In this document: positions 33,844 to 42,325 of the stretch, one piece after another
How the letters are laid out: the number at the start of each line of letters is the position of its first letter
Position numbering within the stretch: the stretch's first letter is position 1
Source: Streptomyces sp. NBC_01241
GTDB taxonomy: Bacteria > Actinomycetota > Actinomycetes > Streptomycetales > Streptomycetaceae
Direction of reading: 5' to 3'
DNA length: 64,000 bases
Assembly: GCF_041435435.1 (NCBI RefSeq)
Contig: NZ_CP108494.1
Location: forward strand, 5,924,501 to 5,988,500
Translations under genes and position numbers: made by a program
The notes under the pieces: generated by a model
What the model saw: only the letters and a program-made list of their open reading frames with translations
Databases searched by the model: none
Told to the model about the DNA's origin: nothing

Positions 33844-35564
33844 GCGGTGGCCTCCTTCGTCGTGTGCGTCGTGCGGCCGCCGCCGGCCAGGGGCAGTCGT
33901 ACCGTGAACTCCGCACCGCCGTCCGGGCCGCGGTCCAGCGCGACCGTCCCGCCGTTGCGGTGCACGGCCTGCTGTACGAGGGCCAGCCCGATGCCCCGGC
34001 CTGCTCCGTGCGTCGACCAGCCCCGGTCGAACACCTCGGCGGCATCGGCCGGATCGATCCCGGCCCCGGTGTCGGCGACCCGCAGCAGCAGCTCGCCCTC
34101 TTCGGCGAGCGCGGTGACGGTGACCCGGGCACGGGCGGCCCGGCCCGGCCCGGTCGCTCCCCGCTGAGCGGGCACGGCCACACCGTCCCCCGTACCGGCC
34201 GCACCGGCCCCCGTACCCGACGCATCCGTCGCCGCTTCCGAAGCCGCGTCCACCGCGTTGTCGATCAGGTTGCCGAGAATCGTCACCAGGTCCCGGTGCG
34301 GCAGCGTCGTGTGCAGGGCGCCGTCGTCGATCAGGCTGTCGTCCGCGAGCACCAGCTCCACACCCCGCTCGTTCGCCTGCGCGGCCTTGCCCAGCAGCAG
34401 CGCCGCCAGCACCGGTTCGGCGACCGCGCCCACCACCCGGTCGGTGAGGGTCTGGGCCAGCTCCAGCTCGGCGGTGGCGAAACCGACCGCCTCCTCCGCC
34501 CGGCCCAGTTCGATCAGCGAGACGACGGTGTGCAGCCGGTTCGCCGCCTCGTGCGCCTGCGAGCGCAGTGCCTGGGTGAACCCCCGCTCGGAGTCCAGCT
34601 CCCCGGACAGCGCCTGGAGCTCCGTATGATCGCGCAGCGTCACGACCGTGCCGCGCTGCTCGCCGCCCACCACCGGACGGGTGCTGACCACGATCACCCG
34701 GTCCGCCGTCAGATGCAGCTCGTCGACCCGCTCCTCCGATGCGAGCAGTGCACCGGTCAGCCGCGCCGGCAGATCCAGTTCGGCGACCCTGCGCCCGACC
34801 GCACCCGGTTCGAGACCGAGCAGCTCCCGGCCGGCGTCGTTGATCAGCGCGATCCTGCGCTGCCCGTCGAGCATCAACAGTCCCTCGCGTACCGCGTGCA
34901 GCGTGGCCTGGTGGTAGTCGTGCATCCGGCTCAGCTCGGCGGCGTTCATGCCGTGCGTGTGCCGCCGCAGCCGGGCGTTGATCACATACGTGCCGATGCC
35001 GCCGAGCGCCAGCGCCCCGCCCGCCGCCAGCCCCAGCGCCCCGAGCTGCGCCCGCACCTGCGAGGAGACCCGGTCGACCGTGATGCCCGCGCTGACCAGG
35101 CCGGTGATCCGGCCGCCGTCCCGGACCGGGGTGACGACCCGGATCGAGGGACCGAGCGTGCCGGTGTACGTCTCCGTGAACGTCTCGCCGCGCAGCGCCC
35201 GCGCGGTGTGCCCGAGGAACTCCTCCCCGATCCGGTTCGTGTCCGGGTGCGTCCAGCGGACCCGCTGCGGGGACATGATCGTGACGAAGGCGATCCCGGT
35301 GTCCCCGCGGACCTTCTCCGCGTACGGCTGGAGCACGGCGGACGGGTCCGGGGTGCGGATCGCCTCCCGTACGGACGGCGAGTCGGCGATCGCCAGCGCC
35401 GCCGCCGTGACCTGCCGGGTCGCGGTCTCTTTCGCCTGCCCGCTGCCGGAGACGTAGGCGAAGAACGCGCACCCCGCCACCACGGCGGCGACCAGTACCA
35501 CCTGCATGGCGAAGAGCTGGCCTGCCAGGCTGCGCGGGCGGGTACGGGGACGGGGGAAACGCAT
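33840..35564 (-). CDS. sensor histidine kinase, CitA/DcuS/DctS type
   Basis: 574 aa from ATG 35564. Two membrane helices flank a periplasmic-type PASp (CACHE-like) domain (about 25 and 200), followed by a cytoplasmic PAS domain (HDYHQATLHAVREGLLMLDG). The kinase core has the H-box of this family (LRSQAHEAANRLHTVVSLIE), N-box (LGNLIDNAVDAAS) and G-boxes (LLLRVADTGAGIDPADA, GRGIGLALVQQAV). A Gly/Ala/Thr-rich insert sits between N and G1 boxes (SGTGAGAAGTGDGV). All catalytic elements are intact. Confidence 0.92.
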   Translation of the reverse strand: MRFPRPRTRPRSLAGQLFAMQVVLVAAVVAGCAFFAYVSGSGQAKETATRQVTAAALAIADSPSVREAIRTPDPSAVLQPYAEKVRGDTGIAFVTIMSPQRVRWTHPDTNRIGEEFLGHTARALRGETFTETYTGTLGPSIRVVTPVRDGGRITGLVSAGITVDRVSSQVRAQLGALGLAAGGALALGGIGTYVINARLRRHTHGMNAAELSRMHDYHQATLHAVREGLLMLDGQRRIALINDAGRELLGLEPGAVGRRVAELDLPARLTGALLASEERVDELHLTADRVIVVSTRPVVGGEQRGTVVTLRDHTELQALSGELDSERGFTQALRSQAHEAANRLHTVVSLIELGRAEEAVGFATAELELAQTLTDRVVGAVAEPVLAALLLGKAAQANERGVELVLADDSLIDDGALHTTLPHRDLVTILGNLIDNAVDAASEAATDASGTGAGAAGTGDGVAVPAQRGATGPGRAARARVTVTALAEEGELLLRVADTGAGIDPADAAEVFDRGWSTHGAGRGIGLALVQQAVHRNGGTVALDRGPDGGAEFTVRLPLAGGGRTTHTTKEATA

Positions 35565-35694
35565 GGCACCAGTCTGCCTGGCCGAAAACATATGAACGAA
35601 ATGCACGCAACCGTGACCGGCATCACAAGCGGAGGGATAGTCGCCGGGACCCCCAGGGACGGGGGAGCGACCAGGACGAACCGAGGAGACCCCC

Positions 35695-37065
35695 GTGGGA
35701 GTGGCAGCCGCCAAGCGGGACCGTACGCATTATCTGTATCTCGCCGTGATTGCGGCTGTGGGTCTCGGCATTCTCGTGGGCTTCGTGGCCCCGGGCGTCG
35801 CCGTCGAACTCAAGCCGATCGGTACCGGCTTCGTGAACCTCATCAAGATGATGATCTCGCCCATCATCTTCTGCACGATCGTGCTGGGCGTCGGATCGGT
35901 GCGCAAGGCCGCCAAGGTCGGCGCGGTCGGCGGCCTCGCCCTCGGCTACTTCCTGGTGATGTCGACCGTCGCGCTCGCGATCGGCCTGCTCGTCGGCAAC
36001 ATCCTGGAGCCCGGCCAGGGCCTCCACCTCACCGAAGCGGTACGCGCCGCCGGCGAGAAGCAGGCGGCGGGCGCCAGCGAGTCCACCGTGGACTTCCTGC
36101 TCGGCATCATCCCGACGACGATGGTCTCCGCCTTCACCGGCGGTGAGGTGCTGCAGACCCTGCTCATCGCCCTCCTCGCGGGCTTCGCGCTCCAGGCCAT
36201 GGGCTCGGCGGGCGAGCCGGTCCTGCGCGGCATCGGCCACATCCAGCGCCTCGTCTTCCGCATCCTCGCCATGATCATGTGGGCGGCCCCGGTCGGCGCG
36301 TTCGGCGCGATGGCGGCGGTGGTCGGCGAGACCGGTGTCGACGCGCTGAAGTCGCTCGCGATCATCATGGTCGGCTTCTACGTCACCTGCGCGATCTTCG
36401 TCTTCGTGGTGCTCGGCACGATTCTGCGACTGGTCGCCGGGGTCAACCTGATCTCGCTGCTGAAGTACCTGGGCCGCGAGTTCCTGCTGATCCTCTCCAC
36501 CTCCTCGTCGGAGTCCGCCCTGCCGCGGCTCATCGCGAAGATGGAGCACCTCGGCGTAAGCAGGCCCGTCGTCGGCATCACCGTGCCGACCGGCTACTCC
36601 TTCAACCTCGACGGCACCGCGATCTACCTCACGATGTCCTCGCTCTTCATCGCCAACGCGATGGGCAACCCGCTGAGCGCGAGTGAGCAGATCTCGCTCC
36701 TCCTCTTCATGATCGTCGCCTCGAAGGGCGCGGCCGGAGTCACCGGCGCGGGCCTCGCCACCCTCGCGGGCGGCCTCCAGTCGCACCGCCCCGGCCTGGT
36801 CGACGGCGTCGGTCTGATCGTCGGCATCGACCGCTTCATGAGCGAGGCCCGCGCCATGACGAACTTCGCGGGCAACGCGGTCGCCACCGTCCTCGTCGGC
36901 ACCTGGACCAAGGAGATCGACAAGGAGCGGGTCGACCAGGTCCTCTCCGGCGCGCTCCCGTGGAACGACCAGATGCTCAACCAGGAAGCCGACCACGGCG
37001 ACGACACGGGCACCGTTCCGCAGCCGCGGGACAGCGACCAGGAGCCCGCCGCGGCGAAGGCGTAG
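35695..37065 (+). CDS. dctA: cation:dicarboxylate symporter (DctA type)
   Basis: 456 aa from GTG 35695, preceded by GAGGAG. Glt/DctA family: IGTGFVNLIKMMISPIIFCT, the serine-rich re-entrant loop LLILSTSSSESALPRLIAKM, GYSFNLDGTAIYLTMSSLFI with the substrate/Na+ site, and VGIDRFMSEARAMTNFAGN near the C-terminus. It imports succinate, fumarate or malate with H+ or Na+. It is divergent from the CitA/CitB-type pair, a common arrangement for dicarboxylate-induced uptake. A terminator follows. Confidence 0.92.
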   Translation: MGVAAAKRDRTHYLYLAVIAAVGLGILVGFVAPGVAVELKPIGTGFVNLIKMMISPIIFCTIVLGVGSVRKAAKVGAVGGLALGYFLVMSTVALAIGLLVGNILEPGQGLHLTEAVRAAGEKQAAGASESTVDFLLGIIPTTMVSAFTGGEVLQTLLIALLAGFALQAMGSAGEPVLRGIGHIQRLVFRILAMIMWAAPVGAFGAMAAVVGETGVDALKSLAIIMVGFYVTCAIFVFVVLGTILRLVAGVNLISLLKYLGREFLLILSTSSSESALPRLIAKMEHLGVSRPVVGITVPTGYSFNLDGTAIYLTMSSLFIANAMGNPLSASEQISLLLFMIVASKGAAGVTGAGLATLAGGLQSHRPGLVDGVGLIVGIDRFMSEARAMTNFAGNAVATVLVGTWTKEIDKERVDQVLSGALPWNDQMLNQEADHGDDTGTVPQPRDSDQEPAAAKA

Positions 37066-37088
37066 CCAACCCGGGACCCGGTACCAAA

Positions 37089-37128
37089 CGGCAGGGCCGT
37101 CGCGGAAGCACCCGCGACGGCCCTGCCG
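37089..37128 (+). terminator. rho-independent-type terminator after dctA
   Basis: Perfect 17-bp stem with arms CGGCAGGGCCGTCGCGG and the complement ending GACGGCCCTGCCG, six-base loop, followed by CGTTCTCC. Confidence 0.85.
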
Positions 37129-37136
37129 CGTTCTCC

Positions 37137-37174
37137 TTGCCCTGACGTCCGCGTCAAGGTCTACGGTCGAGGAC
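37137..37174 (+). promoter_or_regulatory. MerR-type promoter with 19-bp spacer and dyad
   Basis: -35-like TTGCCC (37137-37142) and -10-like TACGGT (37162-37167) are 19 bp apart, the over-long spacing that MerR proteins correct. The dyad CCTGACG-N4-CGTCAAGG (37141-37159) lies within it. The -10 is seven bases from the ATG at 37175, so the transcript is probably leaderless. Confidence 0.6.
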
Positions 37175-37579
37175 ATGCGCATCGGGGAGCTGGCCGAACG
37201 GGCCGGAACGACCACACGGACTCTGCGGTACTACGAGTCGCGCGGACTGCTGCCCGCGCGACGGGCGGGCAACGGCTATCGCGCGTACGACGAGGACGAT
37301 CTGCGGCTTGTCCAGCAGATCCGGACCCTCCAGGACTTCGGGTTCGAACTGGAGGAGACCCGCCCGTTCGTCGAGTGCCTGCGCGCCGGTCACCCGGCCG
37401 GTGACGCCTGCCCCGCCTCGCTCGCCGTCTACCGGCGCAAGCTCGGCGAGCTCGACGCGCTCATCGGACAGCTCCAGGCGGTACGCGTCCACGTGGGCGC
37501 CCAGCTCGCGAAGGCCGAGCTGGAGGCCGAGGCGGAGCTTCCGGGCGGCCCCGAACCACGTTGTGAACTGGGAGGATGA
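37175..37579 (+). CDS. MerR-family transcriptional regulator
   Basis: 134 aa. N-terminal winged HTH: MRIGELAERAGTTTRTLRYY, ESRGLLPARRAGNGYRAYDE; then a coiled-coil dimer helix with EFVECLRAGH-like Cys-containing segments (RPFVECLRAGHPAGDACPAS). The two Cys residues could sense metal or redox stress, though no exact metal-MerR motif is seen. It is followed three bases later by a thioredoxin gene, so it probably regulates its own operon. Confidence 0.9.
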   Translation: MRIGELAERAGTTTRTLRYYESRGLLPARRAGNGYRAYDEDDLRLVQQIRTLQDFGFELEETRPFVECLRAGHPAGDACPASLAVYRRKLGELDALIGQLQAVRVHVGAQLAKAELEAEAELPGGPEPRCELGG

Positions 37580-37582
37580 CAG

Positions 37583-37924
37583 ATGATTCAGGCAGAAGGC
37601 GTGGCCGAGGTCACGGACACCACTTTCGATACGGAGGTCCTTACGGCCGGCCTCCCCGTACTGGTCGAGTTCACCGCCGACTGGTGCGGCCCGTGCCGCC
37701 AGCTCGCCCCGGTGCTCAGCGCCGTAGCCGCCGAGGAGTCCGGGCGCATCAAGATCGTCCAGATCGACGTCGACCGGAACCCGGGCATCGCGAGCCGGTA
37801 CGCGGTCCTGTCGATGCCGACCCTGATGGTGTTCCGCTCCGGCGAACCCGTGAAGTCGATGGTGGGCGCCCGCCCCAAGCGCCGGCTGCTCCAGGAACTG
37901 GAGGACGTGTTCGAGGCGGTGTGA
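37583..37924 (+). CDS. thioredoxin
   Basis: 113 aa, a complete thioredoxin with Cys35-Cys38 in TADWCGPCRQLAP and the cis-proline MPTLMVFRSG. It reduces cytoplasmic disulfides with thioredoxin reductase. Its GGGAGG ribosome site overlaps the merR stop, so it is co-transcribed with the MerR gene. In S. coelicolor a thioredoxin occupies the corresponding position (from memory). Confidence 0.93.
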   Translation: MIQAEGVAEVTDTTFDTEVLTAGLPVLVEFTADWCGPCRQLAPVLSAVAAEESGRIKIVQIDVDRNPGIASRYAVLSMPTLMVFRSGEPVKSMVGARPKRRLLQELEDVFEAV

Positions 37925-37988
37925 GGCGGGGCATCGTGAGGCAGGGGCATACGCCCGAGAAAATGCGGCCGCCGATTTCGCACGGAGA

Positions 37989-38015
37989 TGTCGAGAACCC
38001 GTGGCCGGCTCCGTC
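37989..38015 (+). promoter_or_regulatory. ECF42-type promoter
   Basis: TGTCGA at 37989-37994 and CGTC at 38012-38015, 17 bp apart, about 52 bp before the DGPF gene. This fits the motif I remember for ECF42 sigma factors (TGTCGA in the -35 region, CGA/TC in the -10 region), indicating autoregulation by the sigma factor encoded at 38484. Confidence 0.7.
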
Positions 38016-38067
38016 CTCGCAGTGAACGCGACCAGAATGGGTCGCACCAGCATCGAGGAGAATCACG

Positions 38068-38475
38068 ATGGCCAAGTACTTGCTGCTCAAGCACTACCGC
38101 GGCGCCCCGGCTCCGGTCAATGACGTCTGCATGGACCAGTGGACGCCACAGGAGATCTCGGCGCACGTGCAGTACATGCAGGACTTCGCGGTCCGGCTCG
38201 AAGGGACCGGCGAGTTCGTCGACGCTCAGGCGCTCGCCCCCGAGGGGACGTGGGTCCGGTACGACGGCGAGGGGCGCCCGCCGGTCACCGACGGCCCGTT
38301 CGCCGAGACCAAGGACCTCATCGCCGGCTGGATGGTGATCGACGTCGACAGTTACGAGCGCGCCGTCGAACTGGCCGGGGAACTGTCGGCCGCACCCGGG
38401 GCGGGCGGGAAGCCGATCCACGAGTGGCTCGAGGTGCGCCCGTTCCTGGCCGCGCCGCCCACCATCACGGAGTGA
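38068..38475 (+). CDS. YCII-related DGPF-domain protein
   Basis: 135 aa, starting MAKYLLLKHYRGAPAPVNDV. It has the ferredoxin-like YCII fold with the hallmark VTDGPFAETKDLIAGWMVID. DGPF proteins are the conserved genomic partners of ECF42 sigma factors, and here the sigma gene starts 8 bp after the stop. The biochemical role is unknown. GAGGAGA precedes the ATG. Confidence 0.92.
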   Translation: MAKYLLLKHYRGAPAPVNDVCMDQWTPQEISAHVQYMQDFAVRLEGTGEFVDAQALAPEGTWVRYDGEGRPPVTDGPFAETKDLIAGWMVIDVDSYERAVELAGELSAAPGAGGKPIHEWLEVRPFLAAPPTITE

Positions 38476-38483
38476 CTTCCCAG

Positions 38484-39668
38484 ATGAACGAGGCCCTGCT
38501 CCGGAGCCTCACGCCGAGCGTGCTCGGGATCCTCGTCCGCCGCGGAGCCGACTTCGCGGCGGCCGAGGACGCCGTGCAGGACGCGCTGGTCGAGGCGGTC
38601 CGCGTCTGGCCGGCCGACCCACCGCGGGACCCGAAGGGCTGGCTGGTCACCGTGGCCTGGCGCCGGTTCCTCGACGCGACCCGGGCGGACACCGCCCGCC
38701 GCCGGCGTGAGGATCTCGTCGACGAGGAGCCGGCGCCCGGGCCCGCGCCCGCGGTGGACGACACGCTCCAGCTCTACTTCCTGTGCGCCCACCCGTCGCT
38801 GACGCCGTCGTCCGCGGTCGCGCTCACGCTGCGCGCCGTGGGCGGGCTGACCACCCGCCAGATCGCCCGGGCCTACCTGGTGCCCGAGGCGACCATGGCG
38901 CAGCGCATCAGCCGGGCCAAGCGCACCGTCTCCGGCGTGAGGTTCGACCAGCCCGGCGACGTCGCCACTGTGCTGCGCGTCCTCTACCTGGTCTTCAACG
39001 AGGGCTACTCCGGCGACGTCGACCTCGCCGCCGAGGCCATCCGGCTCACCCGGCAGCTCGCGGCCGCGATCGACCACCCCGAGGTGGCGGGGCTGCTCGC
39101 CCTCATGCTGCTCCACCACGCCCGGCGCGCCGCCCGGACCGCGCCCGACGGCAGCCTGGTGCCGCTCGCCGAGCAGGACCGCGGCCGGTGGGACACCGAG
39201 TCGATCGCCGAGGGCGTCGAGATCCTGCAGGCGGCCCTCGCCCGCGACCGACTGGGCGAGTTCCAGGCCCAGGCCGCCATCGCGGCGCTCCATGCCGACG
39301 CGCCCACCGCCGAGGAGACCGACTGGGTGCAGATCGTCGAGTGGTACGACGAGCTCGCGCGCCTGACCGGCAGCCCGGTCGTCCGGCTCAACCGCGCGGT
39401 GGCCGTCGGCGAGGCCGACGGACCGCGCGCCGGCCTGGCGGCGCTCGCGGCGCTGGACGACTCTTCCCCAAGCTCTCGGCTTCGCTCGAGCAGGGGAGAC
39501 CCCATCCCCCGCCACGCCGCGGTGGCGGCGTACCTCCACGAGCGCGACGGCGACCTGGCGACGGCGGCACGGCTGTACGCCGAGGCGGCGCAGAAGGCCC
39601 CCAACCTCGCCGAACGCGACCACCTGACCCGCCAGGCCGCCCGGCTCAACGCCCGCGGCTGTCGCTGA
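38484..39668 (+). CDS. ECF42-group RNA polymerase sigma factor with C-terminal TPR domain
   Basis: 394 aa. Sigma-2 (LRSLTPSVLGILVRRGADFA, EDAVQDALVEAVRVWP, PKGWLVTVAWRRFLDATRAD) and sigma-4 (TTRQIARAYLVPEATMAQRI) precede a ~200-residue helical C-terminal extension of TPR type, the feature of ECF42. Within this extension, residues about 325-341 (DDSSPSSRLRSSRGDPI) are encoded by a small interspersed repeat inserted in frame. The flanks (LAALAAL before, PRHAAVAAYLHERDGDLATA after) look normal. Whether the insertion harms the TPR domain is unclear. Confidence 0.93.
   Translation: MNEALLRSLTPSVLGILVRRGADFAAAEDAVQDALVEAVRVWPADPPRDPKGWLVTVAWRRFLDATRADTARRRREDLVDEEPAPGPAPAVDDTLQLYFLCAHPSLTPSSAVALTLRAVGGLTTRQIARAYLVPEATMAQRISRAKRTVSGVRFDQPGDVATVLRVLYLVFNEGYSGDVDLAAEAIRLTRQLAAAIDHPEVAGLLALMLLHHARRAARTAPDGSLVPLAEQDRGRWDTESIAEGVEILQAALARDRLGEFQAQAAIAALHADAPTAEETDWVQIVEWYDELARLTGSPVVRLNRAVAVGEADGPRAGLAALAALDDSSPSSRLRSSRGDPIPRHAAVAAYLHERDGDLATAARLYAEAAQKAPNLAERDHLTRQAARLNARGCR
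39460..39504. repeat. Streptomyces-type small interspersed repeat (copy 2), inside a sigma factor gene
   Basis: Closely similar to the element at 172-216, sharing the core TCGAGCAGGGGAGACCCCA. It is read through in frame by the ECF42 gene. Confidence 0.8.
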
Positions 39669-39757
39669 CGGGCCGCGCGGCTCACGCCTTGCCGGCGGGG
39701 AAGCCCGGCGACGACGGGCGCGCTTCACGGCCGGTCTCGACGGTCGGACGGGCCGCG

Positions 39758-40699
39758 CTACACGGTCCACGGCCGGAGCTTCTCGGGGTTGCGCACCGCC
39801 CAGATGTGCGTGATCCGGTCGTCCGCGAGGCCGAACGCGGCCACCGTCACGGTGACGCCGCCGTGCTGCGCCACCAGACCGGGCCGGCCGTTGACCGAAC
39901 GTTCCAGGAGCGTCAGGCCGGGTGCCTTGCCGCCGATCTCGCTGATGTAGCGGGCAATGCGCTCGCCGCCTGTGACCGGGCGGAGCACCGCACCGACCCG
40001 GCCGCCGCCGTCGGCGATCATCGTGGCGTCGGGGTCGAGCAGGCCGACGAGGGCGGCGATGTCCTTGGCCTCCCACGCGTGCTTGAAGTCCCTGATGACG
40101 CCGGCCTGCCGGGTCGTCGGAGCCACCGGAGCCGCTGCCGCACGGATACGACGGCGGGCCGACGACGCCAGCTGCCGGCACGCCCCCGGCGTTCGGCCGA
40201 CGATCGCGGCCACTTCGGTGAAGGGGTACCGGAAGACATCGTGCAGGACGAACGCGACCCGTTCGGCCGGGGTCATGGATTCGAGCACAACGAGGAAGGC
40301 CATGTCGACCGACTCGTCCAGGGTGACGCGGTCGGCCGGGTCGACCGGTTCACCCCTGCCGCCACCCGGCCGCCCGTTCATCCACTCCGTACGGTCGGGC
40401 AGCGGCTCCGGGATCCACTCGCCCACATAGCTCTCGCGCCGCGCCCGCGCCGAGCCGAGCAGGTCGAGACAGATGCGACCGGCCACCTTCGTCAGCCAGG
40501 CACCGGGGGACTCGATGGCCTCCTGCTGCTGCTGGGACATGGCGTACCAGCGGACGTAGGTCTCCTGTACGGCATCCTCGGCCTCGGCCAGGGAGCCGAG
40601 GAGCCGGTAGGCGAGATTGATCAGTTGCCGACGCTCGCTCGTGATCGCGCTCAGGCTCGCATCGGGTCGGCCGAGTCTGGGCTCGGATCGGGTGGTCAT
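39758..40699 (-). CDS. ECF41-group (SigJ-like) RNA polymerase sigma factor
   Basis: 313 aa from ATG 40699 (MTTRSEPRLGRPDASLSAIT); ATG 40738 would add 13 residues and cannot be excluded. Sigma-2 (INLAYRLLGSLAEAEDAVQE, TYVRWYAMS) and sigma-4 (HDVFRYPFTEVAAIVGRTPG, ACRQLASSARRRIR) are followed by a SnoaL/NTF2-like domain (FKHAWEAKDIAALVGLLDPD) that regulates ECF41 factors in place of an anti-sigma. The usual COE-type partner gene is not adjacent; the divergent gene encodes a small membrane protein. I did not find the ECF41 promoter motif TGTCACA in the divergent region. Confidence 0.9.
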   Translation of the reverse strand: MTTRSEPRLGRPDASLSAITSERRQLINLAYRLLGSLAEAEDAVQETYVRWYAMSQQQQEAIESPGAWLTKVAGRICLDLLGSARARRESYVGEWIPEPLPDRTEWMNGRPGGGRGEPVDPADRVTLDESVDMAFLVVLESMTPAERVAFVLHDVFRYPFTEVAAIVGRTPGACRQLASSARRRIRAAAAPVAPTTRQAGVIRDFKHAWEAKDIAALVGLLDPDATMIADGGGRVGAVLRPVTGGERIARYISEIGGKAPGLTLLERSVNGRPGLVAQHGGVTVTVAAFGLADDRITHIWAVRNPEKLRPWTV

Positions 40700-40834
40700 G
40701 GTCTCGACGATTCCCTTGTTCGAGTCTGTTTTCACCATGTTCGACGAGACACCGCGGCGAAAGGCCGGTGCGCCGCCTCACATTCCCGGTGGCTACGTCG
40801 TCGGACTGGTGGGACGTCGGGGCGGCAGCCGCGA

Positions 40835-40860
40835 GGAACCACTGTCGACAAGCAGAGTTG
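40835..40860 (+). promoter_or_regulatory. possible ECF-type promoter of the small membrane protein gene
   Basis: GGAAC (40835-40839) and GTTG (40857-40860) with 17 bp between resemble SigR/SigE-class promoters, 24 bp before the ATG. Short motifs, so weakly supported. Confidence 0.3.
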
Positions 40861-40884
40861 AGCAACAGAAGGGATGGGCCCACC

Positions 40885-41295
40885 ATGCCCATAGGGACGA
40901 CGGCACAGCAGCGCAGCCTCACGTTCATGATGTTCCTGCGAGCCGCGATCGCCTTGCAGACCGTGGCCATTTTCTTCCAGGCGGTCACCGCCGGGCTGTT
41001 GTTGTCCACGTCGTACGGAGAGACGCTGCACGGTGCCGGGGCGCGTGGGATGTACGCCGCGTCGATGTTGTACGTACTCACCGCGATCCTGGTGTGGCGG
41101 CCGGGCGGCGGCTCGCCCAAGTCCATCCTGCACGCGTTCGGTTTCCTGGTCCTCGCGTCGGTGCAGGTGGTCCTGGGCATCGCACATGTGCCGTCCCTGC
41201 ACGTCCCGTTGGGGGTCCTGATGTTCGGCCTGAGCGTCCTTCGGCTGGGCCAGGTGCTGGCCGGCCGCCGCACTCGCGCAAACGCCGCGACATGA
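40885..41295 (+). CDS. small integral membrane protein, four helices
   Basis: 136 aa from ATG 40885 after AGAAGGGA. Four hydrophobic segments are visible (MFLRAAIALQTVAIFFQAVT, GMYAASMLYVLTAILVW, ILHAFGFLVLASVQVVLGIA, VPLGVLMFGLSVLRLGQVLA) with few charges between. I do not recognise the family with certainty; it resembles small four-helix actinobacterial membrane proteins. Its divergence from the ECF41 sigma gene makes it a possible regulon member. Confidence 0.75.
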   Translation: MPIGTTAQQRSLTFMMFLRAAIALQTVAIFFQAVTAGLLLSTSYGETLHGAGARGMYAASMLYVLTAILVWRPGGGSPKSILHAFGFLVLASVQVVLGIAHVPSLHVPLGVLMFGLSVLRLGQVLAGRRTRANAAT

Positions 41296-41332
41296 CGGCG
41301 GGCTGCCGGTCGGGCCGGTGGGGTGGGGAGTG

Positions 41333-42325
41333 TCAGGGGCGCTTGAGCATGCCCCGGAGTTCGGCGACGAGGCCGCGGACGTCGCGTTCTGTGTCGGCTC
41401 CGGTGGCCTGCTCGTGTGTGGGGTCCGGGTGGGGTGTGTGGCAGGGGCGGCAGAGGCCGTCGGGGAGCGCTTCGGGGTGGCCGGGGGCGCCGCATCGGGT
41501 GCATTCGGCCATGAGGCGGCGGGTGGGGGAGCCTGGTGCGGTGGGTGTTGGGGTGGTGGGCAGGTGGGGTGGGATTTTGTCGTTGAGGCGGCGGCGTACG
41601 AAGCCGATGGGGGAGTCGACCTGGGTGGGGAGGCCGGAGGTGAGGGCGTGGGTGAGGTAGTCGGCGCCGACGCCTCGGGTGAACCACTGGGCGGCCAAAG
41701 GTTCCAGGGCGGTGCAGTCGGCGGCGGAGAGGGCCAGGCGTGGTTCGAGGCGGCCCAGTCGGGCCAGGGCGAGATACGCGGGCGAGGGGTGCGCCGGAGT
41801 TGGTTCGGGGGTTCGATGCTGCGGGATGGCGGGCACGTCGGCGGGCTCGGCCGGTGTCACGGGGGGCGGGGCCGGGGCCGGAGGCGGCGGCTGGGGAGCG
41901 GTTGCTTCCTGGGTGGCCCGGTCGTTCTCGGCGTTCAGAAAGGTGCCCCACCATTCGTTGTCGCGGGCGGTGCGGGACCAGAAGGTGCGGGTGACCCAGC
42001 GGACCTGGCCGCGCTCCTCGACCCGGCACTGGGCGTGCCGCAGGTGACCGGCCACTCCCAGTGCCCTGAGGGCGCTGGCGACGGCCATCTGCCCGTACAG
42101 GGGGATGTGCTTGGCCAGTGACTTGATGTCCATGGCCGCGCCGTCGGGCAGGTGGTCGACGTACCCGGCGATGTGGCGCTCACGCTCGGGCAGCAGCATG
42201 AAGTCGTCGGCGTGCGCGGGGCGTTGGTCGGGTGCGGATCGCTTGCCGTAGCCGCGGCCGGCTTTCGCGTACGGGCGCGAGGATGCGGACGTACGCAGGG
42301 CGGGGCTAATGTTCTCGGTAGCCAT
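41333..42325 (-). CDS. Streptomyces-type HTH protein with C-terminal zinc ribbon
   Basis: 330 aa from ATG 42325 (MATENISPALRTSASSRPYA). A MarR-like winged helix lies at about 50-115 (LLPERERHIAGYVDHLPDGA, AMDIKSLAKHIPLYGQMAVA, SALRALGVAGHLRHAQCRVE). A Pro/Ala-rich linker of about 60 residues and a helical domain follow. A CxxC...CxxC zinc ribbon (CTRCGAPGHPEALPDGLCRPC region) is near the C-terminus. Such proteins occur in several copies in Streptomyces genomes; their role is not known to me. Frames to 42379 upstream are less likely translated. Confidence 0.8.
   Translation of the reverse strand: MATENISPALRTSASSRPYAKAGRGYGKRSAPDQRPAHADDFMLLPERERHIAGYVDHLPDGAAMDIKSLAKHIPLYGQMAVASALRALGVAGHLRHAQCRVEERGQVRWVTRTFWSRTARDNEWWGTFLNAENDRATQEATAPQPPPPAPAPPPVTPAEPADVPAIPQHRTPEPTPAHPSPAYLALARLGRLEPRLALSAADCTALEPLAAQWFTRGVGADYLTHALTSGLPTQVDSPIGFVRRRLNDKIPPHLPTTPTPTAPGSPTRRLMAECTRCGAPGHPEALPDGLCRPCHTPHPDPTHEQATGADTERDVRGLVAELRGMLKRP

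Noticed and set aside
40700..40884. ECF41-type autoregulated promoter (TGTCACA...CGTC) between the sigma gene and the membrane protein gene
   Set aside because: No TGTCACA was found on either strand; only a weak GGAAC/GTTG pair was seen.
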